Of a DNA stretch of 64,000 bases, positions 17,177-25,537 are shown piece by piece. The DNA lies in contig NZ_PYWL01000003.1 in NCBI RefSeq assembly GCF_003049525.1, forward strand, positions 405,603-469,602, in the 5' to 3' direction. This DNA comes from Lysinibacillus fusiformis. GTDB lineage: Bacteria > Bacillota > Bacilli > Bacillales_A > Planococcaceae. The notes beneath the pieces were generated by a model, which made no database searches, was not told where the DNA came from, and saw only the letters and a list, made by a program, of their open reading frames with translations. Position 1 is the stretch's first letter; the number at the start of each line of letters is the position of its first letter. A program made the position numbers and the translations under genes.

Positions 17177-17658
17177 TGGAATTTTCTATAGGGGGTATTC
17201 TTGGACTGTACGGCGGGATGATTTTTGGCATCCTTGGCTGGTGGTTCGGAAGGAAAAAAGCGAAGAAAAATAGAGGCTTAGATGAAGTACACGACCATAT
17301 TTGGCAAAAGGCGAAATCTTATTCATGGTATTTGACGTTAGCAGCAATTTATATTTTCTTTTCTTTAGTAGTGTTTGGGATTAAATTAAGCACTGCCATG
17401 GTTTTAGCTGTACTTTTATTTGTACACTTAGGGAGCTGGGCGATCATTGGGCTCATTTTGACTATCAACATGTACAGACCAATACCTTTTAAGCCTTCTT
17501 ATGTGAAGTTAGGTATATGCATCAATGTCGCATCACTACTTATTTTTACCATTATCTCGATCCTAACAAATAATTGGCTGTTTTTATTATTCAGTATTCT
17601 GCCTAGTATGATGGGGATATTTACTGCCCTTACAGTCAATAGGAAAGTTTCCAAGTAA
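17176..17658 (+). CDS. Four-helix membrane protein coupled to the HTH regulator
   Basis: The protein has 160 residues. An N-terminal glycine-rich hydrophobic segment (3-23) is followed by a basic loop (GRKKAKKNRG), then three or four helices at about 52-70, 75-98, 112-130 and 133-150. ATG 17176 shares a base with the regulator's stop, and the ribosome site GAGGAGGG lies inside the regulator gene. I do not recognise the family. The pairing suggests that the regulator senses, or is controlled by, this protein or its substrate. Confidence 0.8.
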   Translation: MEFSIGGILGLYGGMIFGILGWWFGRKKAKKNRGLDEVHDHIWQKAKSYSWYLTLAAIYIFFSLVVFGIKLSTAMVLAVLLFVHLGSWAIIGLILTINMYRPIPFKPSYVKLGICINVASLLIFTIISILTNNWLFLLFSILPSMMGIFTALTVNRKVSK

Positions 17659-17745
17659 GTTTAGTTGTACGTTTCATCCCTTTGGATAGGTTTATCGAGC
17701 TGCGATTATGGCATTTAAACGAAAAATGCAAGGCTAGCATCTATA

Positions 17746-17787
17746 TAAAAAAGGCAGTTCCAACAACTTACGTTGGGACTGCCTTTT
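17746..17787. terminator. Bidirectional terminator between the membrane-protein gene and yqhQ
   Basis: A 14-bp stem (AAGGCAGTTCCAAC with GTTGGGACTGCCTT, one mismatch) has an A run on its left and TTTT on its right, so it serves both convergent transcripts. Confidence 0.85.
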
Positions 17788-17789
17788 CC

Positions 17790-18722
17790 TTAATCATGAT
17801 TTAATGTTGCTGCTATTTCTGGCTGTTGCTCTACTTGAAGTAGCATATTAAAGGATGCAATGGCAACTTCCACTTGATCATCCTTTGGTTCGCGAGTCGT
17901 TAGCAATTGAAGCCATAGACCAGGATAGCCAAGGAATCGTAATACAGGGATATTACGGCAAGCATTTGTTGCCTGTAATACTTCAAATGATATGCCTAGT
18001 ACTACTGGAATTAATAAAATACGATCTAAAATACGTAGCCATAGCGGGTCAGTTGGCACAAAGAAATATAAGAACATGCCGACAAAAACTGTGAAAAGAA
18101 TAAAGCTACTACCACAACGATAGTGTAGACGTGATTGTGCTTGGACATTTTCAACTGTAACGTCTAAACCAGCTTCATAGCAGTTGATGACTTTATGCTC
18201 GGCTCCATGGTACTGAAATACTCGTTTGATGAGAGGCGTTAACGAGATAAAATATAAATATGTGAGCAGTAATAGTAGTTTAATACCGCTTTCAAGTAAA
18301 ATTTGGCCCGTTTTTCCTTCAATCCATTTAGAGAAAAAATCAGCTATAAAAACTGGAATTAGTGTAAAGGCAAATTTTCCAAATAAAAAGGAAAGAATAC
18401 CTACTACAGCAACGCCAAGTATCATTTGAAGTTTGGATCCTTCTTCTTTATTATCTTCTTCTTCACCAGGTACTACATCATAACGATCCCCTGCAAATTG
18501 CATATGACGAGAACCTAAGCCTGCTGATTCAATCAACGCGACAACGCCTCGAACAAATGGGATTTTTTTAAGCTTTTGTAAAATAGGCTTTTGTACTTTT
18601 TTAAAATGATAATAATCAATGGAATCATCGTTACGACGAATGGCTGTAACTGTATGATCCTTTCCTCCGAACATCACACCTTCTAATTGTGCTTGTCCCC
18701 CGTATACAGGTGAATTGCTCAA
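17790..18722 (-). CDS. yqhQ: DUF1385 membrane protein YqhQ
   Basis: I place the start at TTG 18722 (Leu/Met-Ser-Asn-Ser-Pro-Val-Tyr-Gly-Gly), because homologues begin a few residues before the conserved PVYGGQAxxEGVMFGG motif; the frame is open to 18779 and longer starts cannot be excluded. The protein then has 310 residues. RGVVALIESAG is conserved, three or four transmembrane segments follow, and the diagnostic YHGAEHKVINCYE and SRLHYRCGSSF motifs are present. The predicted fold is metal-dependent but the function is unknown. It is divergent from yqhR, as in B. subtilis. Confidence 0.88.
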   Translation of the reverse strand: MSNSPVYGGQAQLEGVMFGGKDHTVTAIRRNDDSIDYYHFKKVQKPILQKLKKIPFVRGVVALIESAGLGSRHMQFAGDRYDVVPGEEEDNKEEGSKLQMILGVAVVGILSFLFGKFAFTLIPVFIADFFSKWIEGKTGQILLESGIKLLLLLTYLYFISLTPLIKRVFQYHGAEHKVINCYEAGLDVTVENVQAQSRLHYRCGSSFILFTVFVGMFLYFFVPTDPLWLRILDRILLIPVVLGISFEVLQATNACRNIPVLRFLGYPGLWLQLLTTREPKDDQVEVAIASFNMLLQVEQQPEIAATLNHD

Positions 18723-18870
18723 GGCTAACACCACTCTCTTTATATATTTCAACTGTACCATTGTACTAAATTTAGTCAAAAACCTCTACAGTTACGCATA
18801 GTAAATTTTCTATATGGCTACACTAATCGTACATTTTAGGAAATGATTAGTGGGCAAGGGAGGAAATATT

Positions 18871-19296
18871 GTGAAAATAGGGACAATAACGTCACTTGTA
18901 AATGCGCTTGTTTTAGCATTGTGCTTAAAAGGTTTGCATTATTTTAATCTTATTAAATGGCATCCGATTGGTTTTTATAAAAAATGGGGATGGTTTGAAG
19001 AAAGCTCTAAATTATTTCACTGGACCTTCTTTATATTTCTTCTATTCATCATCGGATTGTTTGTATATATGACTATGCGCTATGTCTATGTCATTCCGGC
19101 GGTCTTTTCTTCGCTACTGCTAGGGCTTTTTGTAACGATTTTATTAGAATGGATTGCATTAGATTTACCATTACAACTTTCTTCCTTTAAAAAGCTTTCG
19201 ATCCCATTCATTGTTGTCGTGGTTTGCCTTTTACGTTTCTTGTTAGAAACAGCCAATTTTCATCAGAGGGAGCATACGGCGCAAAAAGTAAATTAG
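18871..19296 (+). CDS. yqhR: Membrane protein YqhR
   Basis: The start is GTG 18871, 7 bases after GGGAGG (18858-18863); the frame is open upstream. The 141 residues have four hydrophobic segments (about 8-25, 50-70, 74-100 and 115-135), with the conserved GFYKKWGWF stretch between the first two. The function is unknown. The assignment rests on position between yqhQ and aroQ plus topology, as in B. subtilis. Confidence 0.8.
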   Translation: MKIGTITSLVNALVLALCLKGLHYFNLIKWHPIGFYKKWGWFEESSKLFHWTFFIFLLFIIGLFVYMTMRYVYVIPAVFSSLLLGLFVTILLEWIALDLPLQLSSFKKLSIPFIVVVVCLLRFLLETANFHQREHTAQKVN

Positions 19297-19359
19297 TTGC
19301 TGTATGCGCCGTGTATGATAAAATAAATGGCAAGTACATAGAAAGAGGCGAATAGAAGC

Positions 19360-19794
19360 GTGAAGTTATTATGTTTGAATGGACCCAACTTAAATCGACT
19401 TGGAAAAAGAGAGCCACATATTTATGGACATGAAACATTGGATGATGTTCAAGAAAATGTTCAAAATCTTGCGGCTTCTTTAGGTGCCACAGTTGAATTT
19501 CGTCAATCCAATCACGAAGGGGTACTTGTGGATTGGGTGCATGAAGCAGAAGACGAAAAATATGATGGCATCATCTTTAATCCTGGTGCATATACCCATA
19601 CAAGCATCGCGTTACACGATGCTATTGCAGGAATTTCTGTGCCAGTAATCGAAGTACATATTTCCAATATCCATAAACGTGAGGCTTTCCGTCATCATTC
19701 CTATCTTGCTCCGGCCTGCCTTGGTCAAATTTGTGGACTAGGTACGAAAGGCTATGAACTGGCACTACGTACATTTATCGAGAGGGAGAATTGA
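19360..19794 (+). CDS. aroQ: Type II 3-dehydroquinate dehydratase
   Basis: The enzyme catalyses 3-dehydroquinate to 3-dehydroshikimate in the shikimate pathway. Its 144 residues match the type II size (about 146). Visible are LNGPNLNRLGKREPHIYG (residues 5-22, flexible lid with the catalytic Arg and Tyr), FRQSNHEG (about 47-54), NPGAYTHTS (about 72-80) and EVHISNIHKREAFRHHS (catalytic His). The start is GTG 19360. It overlaps the frame of yqhT by a few bases at its stop, so the two are one operon. The oligomer is usually a dodecamer. Confidence 0.95.
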   Translation: MKLLCLNGPNLNRLGKREPHIYGHETLDDVQENVQNLAASLGATVEFRQSNHEGVLVDWVHEAEDEKYDGIIFNPGAYTHTSIALHDAIAGISVPVIEVHISNIHKREAFRHHSYLAPACLGQICGLGTKGYELALRTFIEREN

Positions 19795-19796
19795 TT

Positions 19797-20858
19797 ATGT
19801 TGAAATTACAAAAGCTACGTAAAGCACTTCAAGAACAAAACATCGATGGTATTTTAGTTACGAATGGGTATAACCGCCGCTATATGACTGGTTTTACAGG
19901 GACAGCAGGCGTAGCAATTGTGTCTCAAAATGATGCTGTGTTTATTACAGATTTCCGATATACAGAACAAGCTGCCGCGCAAATTCAGGACTTCCGAATT
20001 GTTAAGCATGAAGCAACAATTATTGAAGAAATTGCTACACAAGTAAAGAATATGGGCATCAAATTACTGGGCTTTGAGAGAGATACTGTAAGCTATGGCA
20101 CATATGAACTGTATAAATCGAATATTCAAGCTGATTTAGTGCCGATTTCTGGGCTAATTGAAAAAATTCGCTTGATTAAGACGGAACAAGAGATTAATAT
20201 TATTAAGGCTGCGTGTGAAATTGCAGATCACGCATTTACACATATTTTAGGCTTCATCAAGCCTGGTAAAACAGAGCTTGAGGTTTCGAATGAATTAGAA
20301 TTTTTCATGCGTAAACAAGGAGCGACTCAGTCTTCGTTTGACATAATTGTTGCGTCTGGTCTTCGTTCAGCATTACCACATGGCGTGGCAACGGATAAAG
20401 TGATTGAAAAAGGCGACTTTGTTACATTAGACTTTGGTGCGCTATACAATGGCTATATTTCGGATATTACGCGTACTGTGGCTGTTGGAGAACCATCTGA
20501 AAAATTAGTAGATATGTACAATGCAGTCCTTGCTTCTCAGCTGTTAGCACTTGAAAAAGTGGGTCCTGGATTAACAGGTATTCAAGCGGACGCTATTGCA
20601 CGTGACTACTTAAAAGAAAAAGGATATGGCGAAGCATTCGGTCATTCTTTAGGACATGGTATCGGTCTTGAAGTACATGAAGGCCCTGGCTTATCGATGC
20701 GTTCTGATGCAGTGCTAGAGCCAGGTATGGCCGTGACGATTGAACCGGGTGTTTATTTACCAGGTATCGGTGGTGTCCGTATTGAGGATGATATTTTAAT
20801 CACTGAGACAGGAAATGAATTACTCACACATTCGTCAAAAGAACTCATTATTTTATAA
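19797..20858 (+). CDS. yqhT: M24-family Xaa-Pro dipeptidase/aminopeptidase
   Basis: I use ATG 19797, 8 bases after GGGAG, rather than TTG 19791. The 353-residue cytoplasmic metallopeptidase has a creatinase-like N-terminal domain (about 1-125) and a pita-bread catalytic domain with the metal ligands in [17 protein letters not shown] (two Asp), [16 protein letters not shown] (His), [10 protein letters not shown] (Glu) and GGVRIEDD (Glu). It cleaves peptides with proline in the second position. It lies directly before efp, whose product helps translate proline stretches, a conserved pairing in Bacilli. Confidence 0.93.
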   Translation: MLKLQKLRKALQEQNIDGILVTNGYNRRYMTGFTGTAGVAIVSQNDAVFITDFRYTEQAAAQIQDFRIVKHEATIIEEIATQVKNMGIKLLGFERDTVSYGTYELYKSNIQADLVPISGLIEKIRLIKTEQEINIIKAACEIADHAFTHILGFIKPGKTELEVSNELEFFMRKQGATQSSFDIIVASGLRSALPHGVATDKVIEKGDFVTLDFGALYNGYISDITRTVAVGEPSEKLVDMYNAVLASQLLALEKVGPGLTGIQADAIARDYLKEKGYGEAFGHSLGHGIGLEVHEGPGLSMRSDAVLEPGMAVTIEPGVYLPGIGGVRIEDDILITETGNELLTHSSKELIIL

Positions 20859-20875
20859 ACTTTGGAGGAACACAA

Positions 20876-21433
20876 ATGATTTCAGTAAACGATTTCCGTA
20901 CAGGTCTAACAATTGTTGTTGATGGCCAATTATACCGCGTGTTAGATTTCCAACACGTTAAACCAGGTAAAGGTGCTGCTTTCGTACGTTCTAAATTACG
21001 TAACCTACGTAACGGCTCAGTGAATGAAAAAACATTCCGTGCTGGTGAAAAAGTAGAAAAAGCACAAATCGATAACCGCAAAATGCAATATCTATATGCA
21101 CAAGGTGACGACCATGTATTCATGGACCTAGAATCATACGAGCAAACTGAACTAGCTTCAGCAGCAATCGAGTATGAATTAAAATTCCTAAAAGAAAACA
21201 TGGAAGTTCATATTCAATCTTACCAAGGTGAAATGCTAGGTGTTGAATTACCAAACACGGTTCAATTAGAAGTAACTGAAACAGAACCAGGCATTAAAGG
21301 TGACACAGCTTCAGGTGGTACGAAACCTGCTACTCTTCAAACAGGTCTTATTGTACAAGTACCATTCTTCGTAAACCAAGGTGATGTACTAATCATTAAC
21401 ACAGAAGAAGGCTCTTACGTTTCTCGTGCTTAA
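20876..21433 (+). CDS. efp: Elongation factor P
   Basis: The 185-residue protein relieves ribosome stalling at polyproline. Three beta-barrel domains are visible: a KOW-like domain (about 1-63) with the modification loop KPGKGAAF (Lys32 by count, the residue modified in Bacillus-type EF-P), an OB domain (about 65-125) and a C-terminal OB domain (130-185) with the signature ending in [12 protein letters not shown] 20876 follows TGGAGGAAC and starts 17 bases after yqhT. A strong terminator closes the operon. Confidence 0.97.
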   Translation: MISVNDFRTGLTIVVDGQLYRVLDFQHVKPGKGAAFVRSKLRNLRNGSVNEKTFRAGEKVEKAQIDNRKMQYLYAQGDDHVFMDLESYEQTELASAAIEYELKFLKENMEVHIQSYQGEMLGVELPNTVQLEVTETEPGIKGDTASGGTKPATLQTGLIVQVPFFVNQGDVLIINTEEGSYVSRA

Positions 21434-21448
21434 TTATTAATGATCATT

Positions 21449-21485
21449 AACCTACTCTTTTTTATTAAAAGGGTAGGTTTTTATT
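21449..21485 (+). terminator. Terminator of the yqhR-efp operon
   Basis: A stem of 7 bp plus an extended AT part (AACCTAC...GTAGGTT) is followed by TTTTATTTTT. Confidence 0.85.
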
Positions 21486-21639
21486 TTTTTCTTATACATT
21501 TCTTGTGAAACGATCGGGACATTGTGATAATGGATAGAGAAACTGTCTCTTTTTTTTTTGTCTCCCTCCAAGTTTCTATCATCAGATAGATGGTCATTAT
21601 TGGGAGAAATGTCTACAATAATCGTAAGGAGTGAGAGTT

Positions 21640-22647
21640 ATGCTACAAACAATACTAGATAGTCAACAACCAATCATTCAAGCACCTATGGCAGGTGTCA
21701 CATCACCTAAATTCGTTGCAGCTTGTACCGAGGCAGGATTATTAGGCTCTATAGGTGCAGGTTACTTAGATGGTGAACAAACAAAGCAATTTATTCAGGA
21801 AGTGAAAAAGCTAACGACAAAACCTTTTGCGGTCAATCTATTCGTACAAGAGGAGCCGCAAATTGATATCGAGGTTTTACAAAAGGCCCGCATGGCACTC
21901 CAACCTTTTTATGATGAGCTTGGACTATCGCCTGTACAAAGCGTTGTATCCAAGGAAGTTTTTGCTGGACAAGTCCAAGCGGTTATTGAGGAGAATGTAA
22001 AGATCTGCTCATTTACATTCGGTATTCCTTCAGCGGAGGTGCTCCAACAGTTAAAGGAGCATGGGGTATATACAATTGGTACAGCTACTACATTAGCGGA
22101 AGCTCAGCTAGTTGAACAGGCTGGCATGGATGCGGTGGTCCTACAGGGCGGAGAAGCGGGTGGTCATCGAGGTTCCTTTACAGCACCACTTCAATTGATT
22201 CCTTTATATGACCTACTGCAGCAGGTAGCGGGGAACATAGCTATTCCTATTATCGCAGCGGGAGGTCTCGTGACGAAGGAGGATATTCAGAAGGCTATAG
22301 AGAGCGGTGCACAGGCAGTGCAGGTTGGGACGGTTTTACTGGTGGCAGAAGAATGTGAAATTTCTCCGCTTTATAAAAATGCGGTGCTGGCATCAAAAGA
22401 ACAGGAAACAACCATTACACTCGCATTTACGGGTAAACCAGCAAGGGGTCTAGCAAATGATTTTACTAGACGTATGAAGGATGCGACAGTTGCACCCTAT
22501 CCGTTGCAAAATTATTTAACGACAACTATTCGTAAGAAAAGTGCTGAACAGGGCAATGCCGAATATTTATCGATGTGGATGGGCGAAAATAGCCATCTTG
22601 TTCAGCACACTGGTACGGTCAAAAGTATCGTAGATAAATGGCTATAA
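21640..22647 (+). CDS. Nitronate monooxygenase-type FMN enzyme
   Basis: The start is ATG 21640, 7 bases after AAGGAG. The 335-residue TIM barrel of the 2-nitropropane dioxygenase family shows QAPMAGVTSP (residues 14-23), GSIGAGYL near 37, the phosphate-binding GGEAGGHRGSF near 172-182, and IIAAGGLVTKEDI near 207. The family oxidises alkyl nitronates such as propionate-3-nitronate with FMN and oxygen, though some members are enoyl reductases. The gene has its own terminators on both sides. It stands between efp and spoIIIAC, where spoIIIAA and spoIIIAB would be expected from the B. subtilis order. Confidence 0.88.
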   Translation: MLQTILDSQQPIIQAPMAGVTSPKFVAACTEAGLLGSIGAGYLDGEQTKQFIQEVKKLTTKPFAVNLFVQEEPQIDIEVLQKARMALQPFYDELGLSPVQSVVSKEVFAGQVQAVIEENVKICSFTFGIPSAEVLQQLKEHGVYTIGTATTLAEAQLVEQAGMDAVVLQGGEAGGHRGSFTAPLQLIPLYDLLQQVAGNIAIPIIAAGGLVTKEDIQKAIESGAQAVQVGTVLLVAEECEISPLYKNAVLASKEQETTITLAFTGKPARGLANDFTRRMKDATVAPYPLQNYLTTTIRKKSAEQGNAEYLSMWMGENSHLVQHTGTVKSIVDKWL

Positions 22648-22663
22648 AATTTTTACATAGAAG

Positions 22664-22699
22664 AGATCTCTATACAACTGTATAGAGGTCTTTTTTTTT
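22664..22699 (+). terminator. Terminator between the monooxygenase gene and spoIIIAC
   Basis: A 13-bp stem (AGATCTCTATACA with TGTATAGAGGTCT, one mismatch) is followed by nine T. It insulates the spoIIIA genes, which therefore need their own promoter in 22700-22735. I could not identify a convincing SigE promoter there. Confidence 0.88.
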
Positions 22700-22739
22700 G
22701 TAGAGCGACATATATTGCTGTACACGAGGGGGCGTAGGA

Positions 22740-22949
22740 ATGGAATTACAAGACGTATTAAGAGTTGCTGGAGTGGGACTAGTAGTTGCGCTTCTTCATG
22801 TTTTCTTCGATCAAACAGGGAAGAAGGAATTTTCATTTTTCCTATTTTTTATTGCCTACTTATATATGACAGCAGAACTACTCCGATTTTTACGTCTATT
22901 TTTTACCGAAATTCTCACATTCTTTCAATGGCTGACATCATCCGGGTAG
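22740..22949 (+). CDS. spoIIIAC: Stage III sporulation protein AC
   Basis: The 69-residue two-helix membrane protein is the expected size (B. subtilis about 68). Hydrophobic segments are at about 8-25 and 33-60, with the linker FFDQTGKKEF typical of SpoIIIAC. ATG 22740 follows GAGGGGGCG. It belongs to the mother-cell channel (SpoIIIA-SpoIIQ) linking the mother cell to the forespore. Here it is the first gene of the series because AA and AB are absent. Confidence 0.88.
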   Translation: MELQDVLRVAGVGLVVALLHVFFDQTGKKEFSFFLFFIAYLYMTAELLRFLRLFFTEILTFFQWLTSSG

Positions 22950-22954
22950 GGTAA

Positions 22955-23332
22955 ATGGAAATTGTTATCGTTGCTGTTGTCATGCTGCTTTTATTATTGC
23001 TGATAAAAGAAGTCATACAGCCACTCCACGCGCTAATAAGTGTGATGTTTTCGTTTTTGCTTTTTGGCATGCTGTTCTCGACACTTTTATTGCCCTTCGT
23101 CAAGCAACTTTTAGAAACGCTTGCGTTTTTGCCTTATGCAAAGGCTATTTTAATTAGTGCAAGTATGTTCTATGTCGGGCAATGGGTGTCATTGCTGCTT
23201 GTAGAACATAACTATAGGGTGCTCGGGAACATTGTTTTTGCGGCGGTAAAGATTGTTATTTTATTGTATTGGTTCAAAGAATTTTTGGCTGTTTTACAGG
23301 AGGTGTCGGCCATTTTACAAAGGCTAAACTAA
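22955..23332 (+). CDS. spoIIIAD: Stage III sporulation protein AD
   Basis: The 125-residue protein (B. subtilis about 133) begins MEIVIVAVV, like the known family, and has four hydrophobic segments. ATG 22955 lies 5 bases after the spoIIIAC stop. It is an integral component of the SpoIIIA secretion-like complex in the mother-cell membrane. Confidence 0.88.
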   Translation: MEIVIVAVVMLLLLLLIKEVIQPLHALISVMFSFLLFGMLFSTLLLPFVKQLLETLAFLPYAKAILISASMFYVGQWVSLLLVEHNYRVLGNIVFAAVKIVILLYWFKEFLAVLQEVSAILQRLN

Positions 23333-23344
23333 GGAGCGGAGCCA

Positions 23345-24256
23345 TTGCAGGAGCAAATACTATCGTTTTTAATCGACCCATTCTTTCTCTTGCTCAAGAT
23401 GACACTGTTGCTTTGTAGTTATGTCATCATGATTTTAATCATCAACATGATATTACCAGAATTTGAAAAAGGGACAAGAATCCTCTTTTTTCTAATTGTG
23501 TTAGCTACGATAGGACCAGTTGTTGTTAAATCTTTTACATTAATTGATGAAATTGCACAAGGACTAGCCCATTTATTTACGGCGTTTTATCCTATTTTGA
23601 CCTCAAGCTTTATGTTATCTAGTAGTATTACAGCCATTGCATCCTGGCAGCCTTTTTTGCTGTTTTTTGTACAAGTTCTCACAATTATTAGTAGTAAGTG
23701 GCTTATTCCTGGTGTTTTGTTAGCCATTGTTTTTGATGTATGTAGTGTGATTGTCAAGGAAATATCTTTTACACGGATCGCGGATTTGATTCGCTTTACC
23801 ATTATGAGTATCGTTTCTGCCTCTGTTATTTGCTACGTCCTATTGATGACTGCAGGAGGAGTGGCAGCGTTTAGCGTCAATGCAGCTGTAGCTGAGCCAG
23901 TCAAAAAATTAATTGAAGAAAATATTCCGGTGGTTGGTTCGTTTATAGTTGATAGCTTTTCAATGTTTCAGCATATGACACAATTTACATCCTCCCTTAC
24001 TAGCATTAGTGCCTTTATCGCAGTTATTACCGTATCGTTTATTCCAACTGTTCAACTTGTTGTCAGTGCCTATTCTTTAAAAATGCTTGCGGCTATTTTA
24101 GAACCAATTGCCTTTGATGATATTTGTAGACTACTAGATCAAATTAGTAAATCCCTATTTACCTTATGTGCAGTATCATTTTTGATTGCTTTTTCATTTA
24201 TGTTCTCTTGTTTTTTCCTCATTGTGTTCGTACAAGTTATGGCAGGGGGGAGATAG
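23345..24256 (+). CDS. spoIIIAE: Stage III sporulation protein AE, shortened
   Basis: The polytopic membrane protein starts at TTG 23345 after AAGGAG (23331-23336). It has 303 residues, against about 399 in B. subtilis; the signal peptide and extracytoplasmic N-terminal part are missing and the frame begins in the membrane domain. The family core is recognisable: IPVVGSFIVDSFSMF near 195-210 and SLKMLAAILEPIAFDD near 239-255. About seven to eight transmembrane helices are present. It is the export-gate-like subunit of the complex. Confidence 0.88.
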   Translation: MQEQILSFLIDPFFLLLKMTLLLCSYVIMILIINMILPEFEKGTRILFFLIVLATIGPVVVKSFTLIDEIAQGLAHLFTAFYPILTSSFMLSSSITAIASWQPFLLFFVQVLTIISSKWLIPGVLLAIVFDVCSVIVKEISFTRIADLIRFTIMSIVSASVICYVLLMTAGGVAAFSVNAAVAEPVKKLIEENIPVVGSFIVDSFSMFQHMTQFTSSLTSISAFIAVITVSFIPTVQLVVSAYSLKMLAAILEPIAFDDICRLLDQISKSLFTLCAVSFLIAFSFMFSCFFLIVFVQVMAGGR

Positions 24257-24257
24257 A

Positions 24258-24401
24258 TTGATTCTTTTATTGGCATTGCTCTTTGTTTGTCAGATATTTG
24301 TGTTTCTAACGGATGATAAGGAAATAATTTCACTCACAAAACTGGTCATCACGTTAGTATTTTTGCAATTGCTATTAAAGATTCCATTTATCAATTCATA
24401 G
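24258..24401 (+). CDS. spoIIIAF: 47-residue SpoIIIAF-like protein (N-terminal membrane domain only)
   Basis: TTG 24258 follows GGGGGAG (24245-24251) by 6 bases and begins 1 base after the spoIIIAE stop. The product has just two transmembrane stretches (about 2-15 and 25-45) joined by LTDDKEIISL. The second, TKLVITLVFLQLLLKIPFI, parallels the second helix of SpoIIIAF (AKMVVSLLLIVVMLTPIF type). The extracytoplasmic ring-like domain of about 150 residues found in B. subtilis SpoIIIAF is absent. The assignment rests on position plus this short similarity. Confidence 0.6.
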   Translation: MILLLALLFVCQIFVFLTDDKEIISLTKLVITLVFLQLLLKIPFINS

Positions 24402-24463
24402 GAAGAAACAAGCGTACATACACTTGAAAAAGAGAAGATGAAAGGAGGCAATGTACAAGTGAT

Positions 24464-24883
24464 GTGGAAAAGACACGAAAAAAAACAACGTCATTAATGG
24501 TTTTAATACTGGTAGCTGCCTCCGTTGGTATTTTCATCATTTTGCCTATGTATCAAACGAATTCAACGAACGACAAAGGTTCACCGCTCACGAATGAAGA
24601 AAAACTTGAGCAAACACTGAAAGCAATGCAAGGTGTTGGGGAGGTTAAAGTCTATTTTTATTATGGAGAGATGACAGATGACCAAGATGCCAATAAACTA
24701 TTCAGCCAATATTTTCGAGGGACTGAGCAAGGCGCGAAAAACGTAACAGGAATGCTAGTTGTTTCAGAAGGTGCATCCGATATCTTTGTGAAAAATGAAA
24801 TTCGTGCAGTCGTCAGTCAAGTGATGCAGTTGCCGATTCATCGAATTATTATCGTTCCAATGGAAAATAAGGAGGAAAAGTAA
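24464..24883 (+). CDS. spoIIIAG: Stage III sporulation protein AG, shortened
   Basis: The start is given as GTG 24464, which is 15 bases after AAAGGAGG (24441-24448) and so unusually distant; a better-placed GTG-ATG (24459/24462) reads MWKRHEKK and then hits a stop unless the A8 run (24478-24485) gains one base. The 139 residues have one transmembrane helix (about 11-30) and a periplasmic-type ring-building fold containing LKAMQGVGEVKVYFYYGE and GMLVVSEGASDIFVKNEI. B. subtilis SpoIIIAG is about 229 residues; the large beta insertion between these two parts is missing here. Confidence 0.82.
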   Translation: MEKTRKKTTSLMVLILVAASVGIFIILPMYQTNSTNDKGSPLTNEEKLEQTLKAMQGVGEVKVYFYYGEMTDDQDANKLFSQYFRGTEQGAKNVTGMLVVSEGASDIFVKNEIRAVVSQVMQLPIHRIIIVPMENKEEK

Positions 24884-25438
24884 ATGCGCGTACGTAGAAG
24901 AACAGTTTGGTTTATGACATTATTAAGTTTAGTAGCAGTCATTTCAGTGTATTATTTGGTTGATCCAGCAAAACAGTTCAATGGTCTTACTATTTTTACG
25001 GATGATACATTACAACAAACAGCTGTAAGTGGTGTTACAGATCAAAAAGCAACGAATGATGTGACACAAGAAGTTTCTTCACCGAGTCATTTATTTGAAG
25101 AAATGCGTATGCAAGTTAGTGATGAGAGAAGCCAACTTCGTGAGCAGTTAACACAAAAAATTGCTTCAGAAGAATCTTCCGCTGACGAAAAAAATGAGGC
25201 ATTCAATGAAATGGATGGTCTTATTAAACGAGAATCAGCAGAAGCAATGCTTGAAATGCTCATTAAATCATTAGGCTATTCTGATGCATTTGTTCGTGCT
25301 GAAGGAGAAAAAGTTTCTGTTACAGTCATGGCTGAAGAATTATCAAAATCCCAAGCAAATGAAATTATATATTTAGTAAGAACAGAGATGGAAGGCGCAA
25401 ATGATGTACAAGTAAAGTTCAGCGCGAATAATTATTAA
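24884..25438 (+). CDS. spoIIIAH: Stage III sporulation protein AH
   Basis: The 184-residue protein has an N-terminal membrane anchor (about 8-25), a variable linker, and a C-terminal YscJ/FliF-like ring domain (about 85-184) that binds SpoIIQ of the forespore. KNEAFNEMDGLIKRESAEAM and the RAEGEKVSVTV strand are family-typical. ATG 24884 is immediately after the spoIIIAG stop. Length is close to the B. subtilis protein (about 218), with the difference in the linker. A terminator follows. Confidence 0.92.
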   Translation: MRVRRRTVWFMTLLSLVAVISVYYLVDPAKQFNGLTIFTDDTLQQTAVSGVTDQKATNDVTQEVSSPSHLFEEMRMQVSDERSQLREQLTQKIASEESSADEKNEAFNEMDGLIKRESAEAMLEMLIKSLGYSDAFVRAEGEKVSVTVMAEELSKSQANEIIYLVRTEMEGANDVQVKFSANNY

Positions 25439-25500
25439 AAATATAGAAAATAATAAATTTTTAGTTTATTCAAAAAGAGTTGTTATATATCAGCGTTATG

Positions 25501-25537
25501 AAAAGGCTTTCGCTTAGTAAAGGAAAGCCTTTTATTT
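25501..25537 (+). terminator. Terminator of the spoIIIA operon
   Basis: An 11-bp perfect stem (AAAAGGCTTTC with GAAAGCCTTTT) is followed by ATTTTG. Confidence 0.88.

Noticed and set aside
22700..22739. SigE promoter for spoIIIAC
   Set aside because: An ACATATATT could serve as -35, but no CATACAHT-like -10 lies at the right distance; the promoter remains unidentified.
24186..24257. Longer N-terminus for the SpoIIIAF-like frame, overlapping spoIIIAE
   Set aside because: TTG 24258 has a good ribosome site directly after the spoIIIAE stop; the longer frame would overlap spoIIIAE by 70 bases.
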